Source: Paenibacillus soyae (GTDB taxonomy: Bacteria > Bacillota > Bacilli > Paenibacillales > Paenibacillaceae). From it: a stretch of DNA of 62,815 bases. Location: the NCBI RefSeq assembly GCF_024623455.1, contig NZ_JANIPJ010000031.1, positions 1 through 62,815 of the forward strand, given 5' to 3'. Positions within the stretch are counted from its first letter, which is position 1; each line of letters starts with the position of its first letter. A program made the position numbers and the translations under genes. The notes under the pieces were generated by a model. The model saw only the letters and a list, made by a program, of their open reading frames with translations, ran no database searches and was not told where the DNA came from. This document shows, piece after piece, positions 8,969-16,702 of the stretch.

Positions 8969-10372
8969 TTACTGTACCGTTTTGTTATACGTGGCGATTT
9001 TGTCGGTAATAGCGCCCGCCGCGTCGTCCAGAGCCGTCTTGGAATCCTTGGCTCCGGTGAACACTTCCTCCATCGCTCCTTCGACGATTTGGCGCGCTTC
9101 CGGGAATACGCCCATGACCGCCCCTTGCGTAGCCGGGGACAGCTTCGTCGCGTGCAGCTGGTCGATCGCCGTCTGGAATTGCGGGTATTGTGCCAGATTG
9201 TCCTTCACGATCTGCTCGTCGTATGCAAGCTTATTGATCGGGAAGTAACCGGTGGCGATATGCCATTTCGCCTGCGTTGCCGGCTCGGCGAGGTATTTGA
9301 TGAATTCCCAAGCAGCCTGCTGCTCGGCTTCGGACTTGTTGTTCAGAACCCAGAGGCTCGCGCCGCCGACGATCACGCCGCCGTCCGCCCCGCCTGCCGG
9401 CTTCGGAAGGAAGGCCGTTCCGACCTCGAATTTGCCTTTGGCGCCGTCGACGATGCCGCGCAGGCTTCCCGTCGAATCGAGCGTCATGCCCGCTTGTCCG
9501 GCCAAAAACGCTTTTTTGGTATCGTCCGTTTTGCGTCCCAGATTAAGCGCGATCTTCTCGTCAAGCAGGCTCTTCAGCCAATCGATCGTTTGGATACCGG
9601 CTTCGCCGTTCAGCTGCGACTCCGTCGCGGAGGAGGCGCGGCCGTTGCCGTTGTTCACGTATTCGGCGCCTTGATTCGCGAAGAACTGCTCCATGAACCA
9701 GCCATAGATGGCGAAGGCTGCTCCGGACTGGCCGTCCTTCGTCAAAGCTTTGGCGGCATTCGTCACTTCTTCATAGGTCGTAGGCGGATTCTCCGGATCG
9801 AGGCCGGCCGCTTTGAACATATCCTTGTTGTAATAGAGAATCGGATTCGACGTGTTGAACGGCATCGAGTATAGCTTGTCGTCAAACCGGTAGTACCCGA
9901 GGATGTTTTCTTCCAGATTCGATAGATCATAGCTTTCGGCATCGATGAAATTTTGAACAGGCGTCACGGCTTTGGAGTCGATCATAAACTTGGAGCCGAT
10001 TTCGTAGACCTGGATCAAGGTCGGACCCGATTTCGAATCCATGGACGCCTTCATCTTGTTCAAGCTCTCGTCGTAGGTTCCTTGGAATACTTCCTCCACC
10101 TGAATGTCGGGATGCGCGGCGTTAAAGTCGGCCGCAAGCTGCGTCACCGCTTTCCCAAGCTCCCCGCCCATGGAATGCCACCATACAACCTTCACGGGTT
10201 CCTTCGCCGCGGACGTCGGAGTCTCTTTATCGTTTCCTGCGGTCGCTTCCGATTGCCGAGGTTCTTCATTCCCCGCGTCTCCGCCCGATCCCTGGTTTCC
10301 GCAAGCCGCCAGGAACACCATCAGTATGGCCGTCATCATGAGCATGACGGTTTTCAGCCTGTTTGCTTTCAT
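8969..10372 (-). CDS. UgpB-like ABC transporter substrate-binding lipoprotein
   Basis: A 467-residue lipoprotein. The signal peptide KTVMLMMTAILMVFLAAC places the lipobox cysteine at about C24. The mature part opens with VKVVWWHSMGGELGKAV and FQGTYDESLNKMKAS, and ends with WHIATGYFPINKLAYDEQ; these resemble UgpB, the sn-glycerol-3-phosphate/glycerophosphodiester binding protein, more than the LipO-type proteins elsewhere in this window. GGGAGAG stands before the ATG at 10372; a longer reading frame upstream is not needed. It is the last gene of a three-gene operon. Sugar-specific alternatives within the CUT1 family remain possible. Confidence 0.88.
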   Translation of the reverse strand: MKANRLKTVMLMMTAILMVFLAACGNQGSGGDAGNEEPRQSEATAGNDKETPTSAAKEPVKVVWWHSMGGELGKAVTQLAADFNAAHPDIQVEEVFQGTYDESLNKMKASMDSKSGPTLIQVYEIGSKFMIDSKAVTPVQNFIDAESYDLSNLEENILGYYRFDDKLYSMPFNTSNPILYYNKDMFKAAGLDPENPPTTYEEVTNAAKALTKDGQSGAAFAIYGWFMEQFFANQGAEYVNNGNGRASSATESQLNGEAGIQTIDWLKSLLDEKIALNLGRKTDDTKKAFLAGQAGMTLDSTGSLRGIVDGAKGKFEVGTAFLPKPAGGADGGVIVGGASLWVLNNKSEAEQQAAWEFIKYLAEPATQAKWHIATGYFPINKLAYDEQIVKDNLAQYPQFQTAIDQLHATKLSPATQGAVMGVFPEARQIVEGAMEEVFTGAKDSKTALDDAAGAITDKIATYNKTVQ

Positions 10373-10428
10373 TTGTTTCTCTCCCTTGATCTTTATTATT
10401 TGGAATGCCGCAAGGACAATATCCACCG

Positions 10429-11256
10429 CTAACCTTTGATTGCTCCAGCCGTCAGGCCTCCGACCAGCTGCTTCAGGCCGAGCATGAGCAGCAGGAGGGA
10501 TGGCAGCAGCACCAGCGTTACCCCCGCCAATACGAGATTCCAGGACGTCATCTCTTCGAATTGAAGCATGCTGATCCCGATCTGCACGGTGCGCATCGTA
10601 TCGCTGCTCGTAACCAGGAGCGGCCAGAGATACATATTCCATGCGTTCAGGAACGCGTACACCGCCAGCGAGGCAAGAGCGGGTCTGGACAATGGAAGCA
10701 CGATTCTCGTAAAATGCCGGACATGGCCGCAGCCGTCCATCTTCGCCGCTTCGAACAATTCGCGAGGCAACTGCATAAAAAATTGGCGAAGCAAAAAGAT
10801 GCCGAACGCGGATGCGAGAAAGGGTACCGTCAGCCCAACGTAGCTGTCCAGCCATTCGAGCGATTTGACGGTCAGGTAATTCGGAATCATCGTCACTTCC
10901 CAAGGGATCATCATCGTCGACAGGAAGATCGCAAACAAGAGCGCCCTGCCGCGGAATCGAACATAGACAAACGCATAGGCGGCCATGCTTGCCGTCAGCA
11001 CTTGCCCGGCCATAATCGCGATGGAGACAACAAAGCTGTTGAATATAAAAGCTTGCAGCGGAACCAATTCGAGCACGGTCTGGAACGTTCCTAGATACAA
11101 GCCGGACGGAAGCAGCTTGGGCGGATACATCGTGGATTCCTCAGGCGTCATCAGCGATGCCGTGAAGGTGTACACGAGCGGATACAAGACCAGGACCGCC
11201 GCCAGCGTAAGAATGAGATAGAGCAGAGACGAACGAAGGATTCGGCTCGTTGTCAT
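10429..11256 (-). CDS. ABC transporter permease, UgpE/MalG-like
   Basis: A 275-residue permease of the same importer. Helix 1 is LLYLILTLAAVLVLYPLVYTF, and the EAA loop reads EAAKMDGCGHVRHFTRIVLP. The C terminus QLVGGLTAGAIKG is the classic end of MalG/UgpE proteins. The start at 11256 overlaps the stop of the preceding permease by ATGA and has GAAGAAGG before it; an in-frame ATG 14 codons upstream lies inside the neighbour and is unlikely. Confidence 0.92.
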   Translation of the reverse strand: MTTSRILRSSLLYLILTLAAVLVLYPLVYTFTASLMTPEESTMYPPKLLPSGLYLGTFQTVLELVPLQAFIFNSFVVSIAIMAGQVLTASMAAYAFVYVRFRGRALLFAIFLSTMMIPWEVTMIPNYLTVKSLEWLDSYVGLTVPFLASAFGIFLLRQFFMQLPRELFEAAKMDGCGHVRHFTRIVLPLSRPALASLAVYAFLNAWNMYLWPLLVTSSDTMRTVQIGISMLQFEEMTSWNLVLAGVTLVLLPSLLLLMLGLKQLVGGLTAGAIKG

Positions 11257-12203
11257 TGATAATGCACCTTCTTCTCGACAAAGCGGAATTGGATCCAAGT
11301 CAGAAGCAGAATGATCGCGAACAGTACGAGCGCCAGCGCGCTGCCCGTACCGAATTGATAATTGACGAACGCTTCCTTATAAATGGAATAGACGAATACT
11401 TCGGTAGAGCCTGCCGGGCCGCCTTTGGTCAAAATATGAATTTGTCCGAACGATTGAAAGGCGTTCATCACGGAGACGACGGTTAGGAAAAAAACGGTCG
11501 GCGACAGCAGCGGAAGCAGTATTTGAAAAAAAGTCCGGAAAGGTCCTGAACCGTCGATGCGGGCGCTGTCCCGAATGTCGCTGCCGATTCCTTGCAGGCC
11601 GCTTAGCAGCAAGATGTAATTAAAGCCGGAATTCATCCAGATCGTCATGATCGAGACGGATACGAGCGCCCAGGACGGGTCGATCAGCCACTGAACCGGG
11701 GACATCCCCAGCTTCGAGAGAAAGAAATTGAGCATTCCCGTCGTCGGGTGATAGAGCATCATCCAAATAACGGACGAAGTGCTTACGGATAACGCGACGG
11801 GAAGGGAGAAAATAAAGCGGAACAAGCTTGTCCCCCGCAGCTTCGTATACGTAAGCGCCGCAAGCAGGAGACCGGCGATAATGCCGGCGGGAACGGTGAG
11901 CAGCGTGAATTGAAGCGTGACCTCCAGACTGTTCCAGAAAGCCGGAGAAGCGAATAGCTGAGTGAAATTATCGAAACCGACGAATGCGGCTACGCTTCCG
12001 CGCGGGTCTGTCAGGTGGAAGCTCAAGTAGATAGATTGGAACAGCGGATAGAACAGAAACACGCCGAATAACACCAACGAAGGCGCCAGAAATGCGTAGC
12101 CGGCGGCATGTTCCTTCCAGACGGACAGGCGCTTCGCCGGCGTGCGGACAATGCTGTCCTTGGCGCGAATGGCGCCGTAAGCTTCCCGGTGCGTCGTACT
12201 CAT
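11253..12203 (-). CDS. ABC transporter permease, UgpA/MalF-like
   Basis: A 316-residue first gene of the minus-strand importer operon. A polar N terminus of about 28 residues is followed by GYAFLAPSLVLFGVFLFYPL, the usual first helix of MalF/UgpA proteins. The EAA-type loop is present in a divergent form, RDSARIDGSGPFRTFFQILLP. AGAGGGGG precedes the start. It pairs with the UgpE-like permease through an ATGA overlap. Like the other importers here, it has no ATPase gene beside it. Confidence 0.92.
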   Translation of the reverse strand: MSTTHREAYGAIRAKDSIVRTPAKRLSVWKEHAAGYAFLAPSLVLFGVFLFYPLFQSIYLSFHLTDPRGSVAAFVGFDNFTQLFASPAFWNSLEVTLQFTLLTVPAGIIAGLLLAALTYTKLRGTSLFRFIFSLPVALSVSTSSVIWMMLYHPTTGMLNFFLSKLGMSPVQWLIDPSWALVSVSIMTIWMNSGFNYILLLSGLQGIGSDIRDSARIDGSGPFRTFFQILLPLLSPTVFFLTVVSVMNAFQSFGQIHILTKGGPAGSTEVFVYSIYKEAFVNYQFGTGSALALVLFAIILLLTWIQFRFVEKKVHYQ

Positions 12204-12303
12204 TCATTTCCCCCTCTCTATGAATCTAGTAGAACTATACCGATGCTTTGTTAGACGGATGTCATGGAGAGGATAAGAAATTGTAAGAGGAAGAGGGAAG
12301 ACG

Positions 12304-12819
12304 CTAATTATTCGCGGCTTCCCTCGCCGCATTGTGGGCTAGCCTATGCAGCTCGTTATTTTTCTTATGTCCGCTCATATATCTGATCTGAACGTCGACT
12401 TGGGGAAACCGTTGATTGAACTGGGCCAGGGCCGCGAGCAGCTCGTTTCTTCCTTGCTCTTCATGCGGGTTCGAGAATCGGGCTTGGGCCAATATTCGCG
12501 ATATGCGGCTGCAATCGGTATAGATGACGGCGACCTTCGGCTCGCGATTAAGCATCGCTGAAGCGAGAGTCTCGATCCCAAGCGTGATCGCCGTTAATTC
12601 GCCGTAGATCGAGCCGTAATCGCGTTCGAGCGGCAGCTTCTTGGCTGCAAGCTTTACCTCTCGATTATGTACGGCGCAGCAAGCCGCTCCGTATGCGCCC
12701 CGAGAAGCGAAGCCGGCGTAATCGCAATAGAGGAACATCGTCCCTTTATTGACGATATTTTGTCTCAGACTGGCGTTTGCGTACGCTTTTTTGAGAAGCG
12801 GGTTCTGAATGAATTCCAT
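12304..12819 (-). CDS. RNase H-like fold protein (YpeP-like)
   Basis: A 171-residue protein of the RNase HI superfamily, resembling the reverse-transcriptase-type RNase H-like proteins of Bacillales such as YpeP. Acidic positions of the fold can be seen: D in LYCDYAGFAS, E in SIYGELTAI and D in VIYTDCSRI. The C-terminal motif that usually reads HxxxNExAD here reads GHKKNNELHRLAHNAA, so the fourth acidic residue appears replaced by His or shifted. AAGGAGATGAGCTC precedes the start. Function is unknown; nuclease activity is uncertain because of the altered last motif. Confidence 0.75.
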   Translation of the reverse strand: MEFIQNPLLKKAYANASLRQNIVNKGTMFLYCDYAGFASRGAYGAACCAVHNREVKLAAKKLPLERDYGSIYGELTAITLGIETLASAMLNREPKVAVIYTDCSRISRILAQARFSNPHEEQGRNELLAALAQFNQRFPQVDVQIRYMSGHKKNNELHRLAHNAAREAANN

Positions 12820-12997
12820 GAGCTCATCTCCTTAACAAGATGGACGGTGCTATGCGTTCAGGATAAACGGAAGAGCCATTCTTTAAACCCTGCGCCGTTA
12901 TGCCGTTTCCGTATAATCTTCTACAACCTTGACCATATGAATATATTTCGTAAGAGGTCATCCGATGTAGATGTTGAAGGAAGGGGAAGTGGGATAC

Positions 12998-13891
12998 ATG
13001 GAGGTTGATTCCGCGAGTTCAACTTTAGTTGCGGGCCAAGCGTTAAGAATGCAGAAGGTTGACAGCTTTATTGCTTTTCTTCGGGAAGTGAACGAGCTTC
13101 TTCAAATAGAAATCGATCTGTCTCCCGCGAATTTATTAGTCACGGACATGATTCAACGGCTCTCGGCTCAGCTGCGCTCCGCCTACTTGCCCGAGGAGGT
13201 GCAGGCCGTTCTGGGCAACGAATATATTCGAAGAAACGAGCGGAAATTGCGGGATAAGCTGTCGGAAGCTGAATTTCAAGCCGAGCTGTCGGATTCCCGG
13301 CTTTTCCAGCATGCAGGGAATTCCGTGCTCGATAGGGCATCCAGACTGCCGAATTGGAACGTTTACATAGACCTGGTAGGCCGGGAGCTGCCCGTTCTTC
13401 GTCAGATTGCCGGAAGGAGCAGTCACGCGGACAAATCGCCGATTGTATTTGTAGGCAGCGGGCCGATGCCGCTGAGCGCGATCATTCTCCACTTGTTCGG
13501 CGATGCGGAGGTCGTCTGTCTGGAAATGGATGGCGCCGCCTACGAAGCATCCTGCTCGTTGCTCGAGCGTATCGGCTTAGGGACGAAGGTGAAGGTCGCG
13601 CTGGAGAATGGGGAAGCGTTCGACTACAGCCCTTACAGCCGAATTTTCGTAGCGAGCCTCGTTCAGAATAAGACGGCGGTGCTGGAGCAAATCACCCGCA
13701 CGGCTTCCGATCCTCTGGTGGCCGTTCGAACGGCCGAGGGGATGAAGCAAATCATGTATGAAGCCGTAGATGAAGCGCAGCTTCGCAAGCGGGGGTGGCG
13801 AATAGTGGCACGAACTTGCCCCGAACAGCGTTTGGTGATCAACTCCACGTTGTTTCTTGATCGCAGAGATTCTTTTGCAGGTATGGATTGA
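12998..13891 (+). CDS. nicotianamine synthase-like (CntL-like) protein
   Basis: A 297-residue protein with a Rossmann methyltransferase-like core. IVFVGSGPMPLSAIILHLFG (near residues 148-167) matches the glycine-rich SAM-binding motif of nicotianamine synthases and of the bacterial homologue CntL, followed by VVCLEMDGAAYEAS at the second strand. These enzymes transfer the aminobutyrate part of SAM to an amine or amino acid to build a metallophore. The start at 12998 fits AAGGAAGGGGAAG (12978-12990). There is no opine dehydrogenase (CntM) or nickel/cobalt importer beside it. A methyltransferase of other specificity is the main alternative. Confidence 0.65.
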   Translation: MEVDSASSTLVAGQALRMQKVDSFIAFLREVNELLQIEIDLSPANLLVTDMIQRLSAQLRSAYLPEEVQAVLGNEYIRRNERKLRDKLSEAEFQAELSDSRLFQHAGNSVLDRASRLPNWNVYIDLVGRELPVLRQIAGRSSHADKSPIVFVGSGPMPLSAIILHLFGDAEVVCLEMDGAAYEASCSLLERIGLGTKVKVALENGEAFDYSPYSRIFVASLVQNKTAVLEQITRTASDPLVAVRTAEGMKQIMYEAVDEAQLRKRGWRIVARTCPEQRLVINSTLFLDRRDSFAGMD

Positions 13892-13898
13892 AGTGGAA

Positions 13899-13933
13899 CG
13901 AGCCGAGGCTGAGAAGCCTTGGTTCGTTTTTTT
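13899..13933 (+). terminator. Rho-independent terminator
   Basis: CGAGCCGAGGCT (13899-13910), loop GAGA, AGCCTTGGTTCG (13915-13926, two wobbles), then seven T. Ends the nicotianamine-synthase-like gene. Confidence 0.85.
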
Positions 13934-13991
13934 AATTGTTGGCGGACAGGTTCCCGTTTCGGATGAGCCGTGCTACAATGGGAGGAATAAG

Positions 13992-14003
13992 TAAACCGCT
14001 TAA
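13992..14003 (+). promoter_or_regulatory. LacI-type palindrome TAAACCGCTTAA
   Basis: A near-palindrome 70 bp before the membrane AraC gene. It differs by one base from TAAACCGTTTA (minus strand at 16484-16494) and from TAAAGCGCTTA (26077-26087, before iolD). Candidate shared operator. Confidence 0.45.
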
Positions 14004-14022
14004 CTTCTTTTTGAGATGAATC

Positions 14023-14036
14023 TGATAACGCTTACA
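14023..14036 (+). promoter_or_regulatory. cre-like site (CcpA)
   Basis: TGATAACGCTTACA fits the catabolite-responsive consensus TGWNANCGNTNWCA at all defined positions and lies 35 bp before the start at 14072. Carbon catabolite control of the sensor gene is inferred from this match. Confidence 0.55.
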
Positions 14037-14071
14037 TGAATGGGTGATTCGGTCATTGCAGGAGGTTGATT

Positions 14072-16348
14072 ATGTTTAAGCTTAACAACTGGTATATCCG
14101 GCTGCTTGTTTCCTATTTCCCGATCTTGGTGCTTACCGTATCGATGATCATATTTTTGTCGTTCATCGCGGTAGGCGAGGTTTCGCGCTCCGAGACGGCC
14201 AAAGCGGATCGTATTACGACCGGCTATGTGGTAGACAGCGTGGAACGCACCGTACGCGACGCTGAGTTTAAGGTGCTTGAGGAAGTCGCCGCGAATGCCA
14301 ACTACAACGCGTATTTATCAGGCTCGTCCGCAACGAGCGTCAAATACGGCGTCGTTCATAGTTTGCGGGCGCTCGTCGAAGAGAACGATTATATCGAATC
14401 GGTGTACTTGATCAGGCAGTCCGACGACACGGTGCTGACGGCAAGCGGGCAGATTGAGCTGCCGGCATTCGGCGACCGGGCATTTATCGAGGAAGCTAAG
14501 GACAACCGCAATTATCAGGGCTGGTCGGCCAGCCGGGAGTTCCGCGAATTCGATTCGCTGGAGCCCGTGAAAATTATTACGATGCACAAGCAGACGCCGC
14601 TGCCGTTCGGCAAGGATGGTCTCCTCGTCATTAACATTGATCTGTATGCGGTTGAGAAATTGATTGGAGGCATGACGAATCATCAAGTGTCGTTCATGAG
14701 AATAACCGATTCGGCCGGCCAATTTGTCTATTCGGGCAATGCCGGAGCAGAAGCCGATAGCGGCGAAGTGCTTACGAAGGTTCAATCGCAGGTGCTGGGC
14801 TGGACGTTCGAAAGCGGCATTCAAGCCGGACAATTGATGGGCTGGGTATCGGTCGTATCTTATGTTTGGGTCGTGATCGCGATTCTAACCTTCGTCATCG
14901 CGATTGTTTATATTATATGGGTAACGCGGCGCAATTATAAGCCGATCCAGCTCATGATGAACCGTATACAAGCCCTTCAGCTGCGCGGAAGCGACGGAGG
15001 GGCGGTTCGCATGGACGATCTGACAATGATCGACCGCGCTCTCGAAAACTTGATCGTGCAGTCGCGCGACTACGAAAAAGAACAGCGCGAAAGCGCGATT
15101 CTTCAGCGCAGACAGCTGTTTAACGAGCTTCTGAGCGGCCAGCGCAACCATTCCGTGAACGAGCGAATGAGCCTATTGAATTTGCTTCCCTCCGAAGGCC
15201 GATACGCCGCAATGGTCGTTAAACTGAACCGGTACGAGGATTTCCTGGCGGAGTATACGCTTCATGAGCAGAACGTACTGAAATTCGCTCTCGGCAATGT
15301 GATGCAGGAACTGGCGCAGAACGAAGGCCTTCAAGGCTTTGGGGAGTGGTCGGGACCGGACCGGATCACATTCGTATTCGCAAGCTCGGACGCCACAGAC
15401 GAGCGGATGGTGGAGCGGCTTCGCCAAACGGCGGCTGTCGCGCGGAAGTGGGTAGGCGAGCATTTGCGTTTCCTGTTGTCGATTGGCATAGGCACGATAG
15501 TGGAGGACTGGAGCCAGATCGGTCAATCGTACCGCGACGCTTTATCGGGCATGGAATACCGATTCTCGATCGGACGGGGCGCGGTCACGTTCAGCGGCGA
15601 TATTCCGCAAGACAAGCCTAACGGGCTGTTCAATTACATGCAGAGCTGCACCGATTGCGTTCAGGAGTTCCGGCTGACCAATGAAGGCTGGCGGGACACG
15701 TTCGTTCAATTATTCGAGAAGCTCGAATCGGATTCGCTCAAGGATGAGGATATTCATTCGCTTTTGCAGTTTTTCCTGCAGACGCTAGGCCGGGAGCTGA
15801 AGCATCTGTCGGACGAGCTGAACGAATGTCTCGAAGGCGACCGGGTATCGATGCTGCTCGTGAAGCTGAAGGAAGCTTCGTCGCTGACGGAGCTCAAGGA
15901 GCCGCTGCTCCCATATTTGGACGAGATATTCGAAATGTACACAGGATTAAGTCAGGCCAAAGGCTACAAAACGATGATTGCGGAGATCAGGGCCTACATT
16001 CAAGAAAACTACGCGGATCCGGATCTGTCTCTGAAGCATCTGAGCGATCGGTTCCAAATTTCGGGCAAGTATGCAAGCTATCTATTCAAACTGGAGTATG
16101 ATATGAAGTTCGTCGATTTCCTCGTGCAGCTGCGGATGCAGCAGGCCGAGCGACTGCTGGCGGAGACGGAGGAAACCGTTCAGAACATCGCGCTTCAAGT
16201 CGGTTACGCGAACTCGATTACATTCGGCCGGGTATTCAAGCGGACAACGGGGGTTACGCCGGGCGAATTCCGAAAGCTCAAGATGCGGCCGTCTTCCTCG
16301 GATTGGGGTACGCAAGGAAATCGCGAAGAAGCCGTCACGGATGCATGA
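14072..16348 (+). CDS. membrane-bound AraC-family sensor-regulator
   Basis: A 758-residue one-component regulator. It has a membrane helix at about residues 10-32 (LLVSYFPILVLTVSMIIFLS), an extracellular Cache-like region of about 220 residues, a second helix near 262-286 (IAILTFVIAIVYIIWVT), a cytoplasmic middle part and a C-terminal AraC domain with two helix-turn-helix motifs (LKHLSDRFQISGKYASYLF, VQNIALQVGYANSITFGRVF). GGAGG (14061-14065) fixes the ATG at 14072. It stands directly before a binding-protein/permease operon and should switch that operon in response to an outside ligand, as its kinase-and-regulator relatives do with separate proteins. Confidence 0.92.
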   Translation: MFKLNNWYIRLLVSYFPILVLTVSMIIFLSFIAVGEVSRSETAKADRITTGYVVDSVERTVRDAEFKVLEEVAANANYNAYLSGSSATSVKYGVVHSLRALVEENDYIESVYLIRQSDDTVLTASGQIELPAFGDRAFIEEAKDNRNYQGWSASREFREFDSLEPVKIITMHKQTPLPFGKDGLLVINIDLYAVEKLIGGMTNHQVSFMRITDSAGQFVYSGNAGAEADSGEVLTKVQSQVLGWTFESGIQAGQLMGWVSVVSYVWVVIAILTFVIAIVYIIWVTRRNYKPIQLMMNRIQALQLRGSDGGAVRMDDLTMIDRALENLIVQSRDYEKEQRESAILQRRQLFNELLSGQRNHSVNERMSLLNLLPSEGRYAAMVVKLNRYEDFLAEYTLHEQNVLKFALGNVMQELAQNEGLQGFGEWSGPDRITFVFASSDATDERMVERLRQTAAVARKWVGEHLRFLLSIGIGTIVEDWSQIGQSYRDALSGMEYRFSIGRGAVTFSGDIPQDKPNGLFNYMQSCTDCVQEFRLTNEGWRDTFVQLFEKLESDSLKDEDIHSLLQFFLQTLGRELKHLSDELNECLEGDRVSMLLVKLKEASSLTELKEPLLPYLDEIFEMYTGLSQAKGYKTMIAEIRAYIQENYADPDLSLKHLSDRFQISGKYASYLFKLEYDMKFVDFLVQLRMQQAERLLAETEETVQNIALQVGYANSITFGRVFKRTTGVTPGEFRKLKMRPSSSDWGTQGNREEAVTDA

Positions 16349-16367
16349 CGAAAACAATGGTTAATTT

Positions 16368-16425
16368 AAAGGCAGCGGCAGTCCGGAGCTTACTTCACAA
16401 TTCGGACCGCCGCTGCCTTTTTGTT
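16368..16425 (+). terminator. Rho-independent terminator
   Basis: AAAGGCAGCGGC...GTCCG pairs with CGGAC...GCCGCTGCCTTT (16403-16420) with one bulge, followed by T. Ends the membrane AraC gene at 16348. Confidence 0.85.
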
Positions 16426-16483
16426 TAAGCCGCGTGATTATCGTTTATCTGCTCCGGAATTGGGTTGAAATCAACCTTTTTCC

Positions 16484-16494
16484 TAAACGGTTTA
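16484..16494 (-). promoter_or_regulatory. palindrome TAAACCGTTTA
   Basis: A perfect palindrome around one central base (read TAAACGGTTTA on plus). It is one base different from the element at 13992 and lies in the leader of the second importer operon. Confidence 0.4.
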
Positions 16495-16647
16495 TATCGG
16501 GAAAATGATTCATTCTAAACGAGAAAACCCAGCTCTATCATGGGTTTGGAGCAACGGTTTGCCTCGTTGAAACTGGTTTATTGTCATAGCGGCCAGGGGC
16601 GTGACATACTGAGGGCACTTCCCGAACACGGCAACGCAAACAACGAT

Positions 16648-16661
16648 TGAAAGCGTGTACA
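16648..16661 (+). promoter_or_regulatory. cre-like site (CcpA)
   Basis: TGAAAGCGTGTACA matches TGWNANCGNTNWCA except at one position (G for T). It is 41 bp before the binding-protein start. Confidence 0.4.
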
Positions 16662-16702
16662 CGGAAGCATCTTATACAGGATGAAAGAGGGGTTGGATTC
16701 GA

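Larger units (their letters stand above)
16349..16702 (+). promoter_or_regulatory. 354-bp leader of the second importer: terminator, stem-loops, operator-like sites
   Basis: No gene is visible. After the terminator at 16368-16425 there is a small GGTTG/CAACC hairpin followed by T5 (16463-16481), then a nested structure with outer stem AACGAG (16518-16523)/CTCGTT (16563-16568) and inner stem AAACCCA (16525-16531)/TGGGTTT (16541-16547). Operator-like sites are listed separately. The nested stems could be an RNA leader or chance. Confidence 0.35.

Noticed and set aside
10373..10903. N-terminal extension of the UgpB-like lipoprotein
   Set aside because: It would bury the signal peptide and overlap the UgpE-like permease; GGGAGAG and the lipobox support 10372.
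16463..16481. GGTTG/CAACC hairpin with T5 as a second terminator
   Set aside because: The five-base stem is too weak to call separately; it is mentioned within the leader entry.
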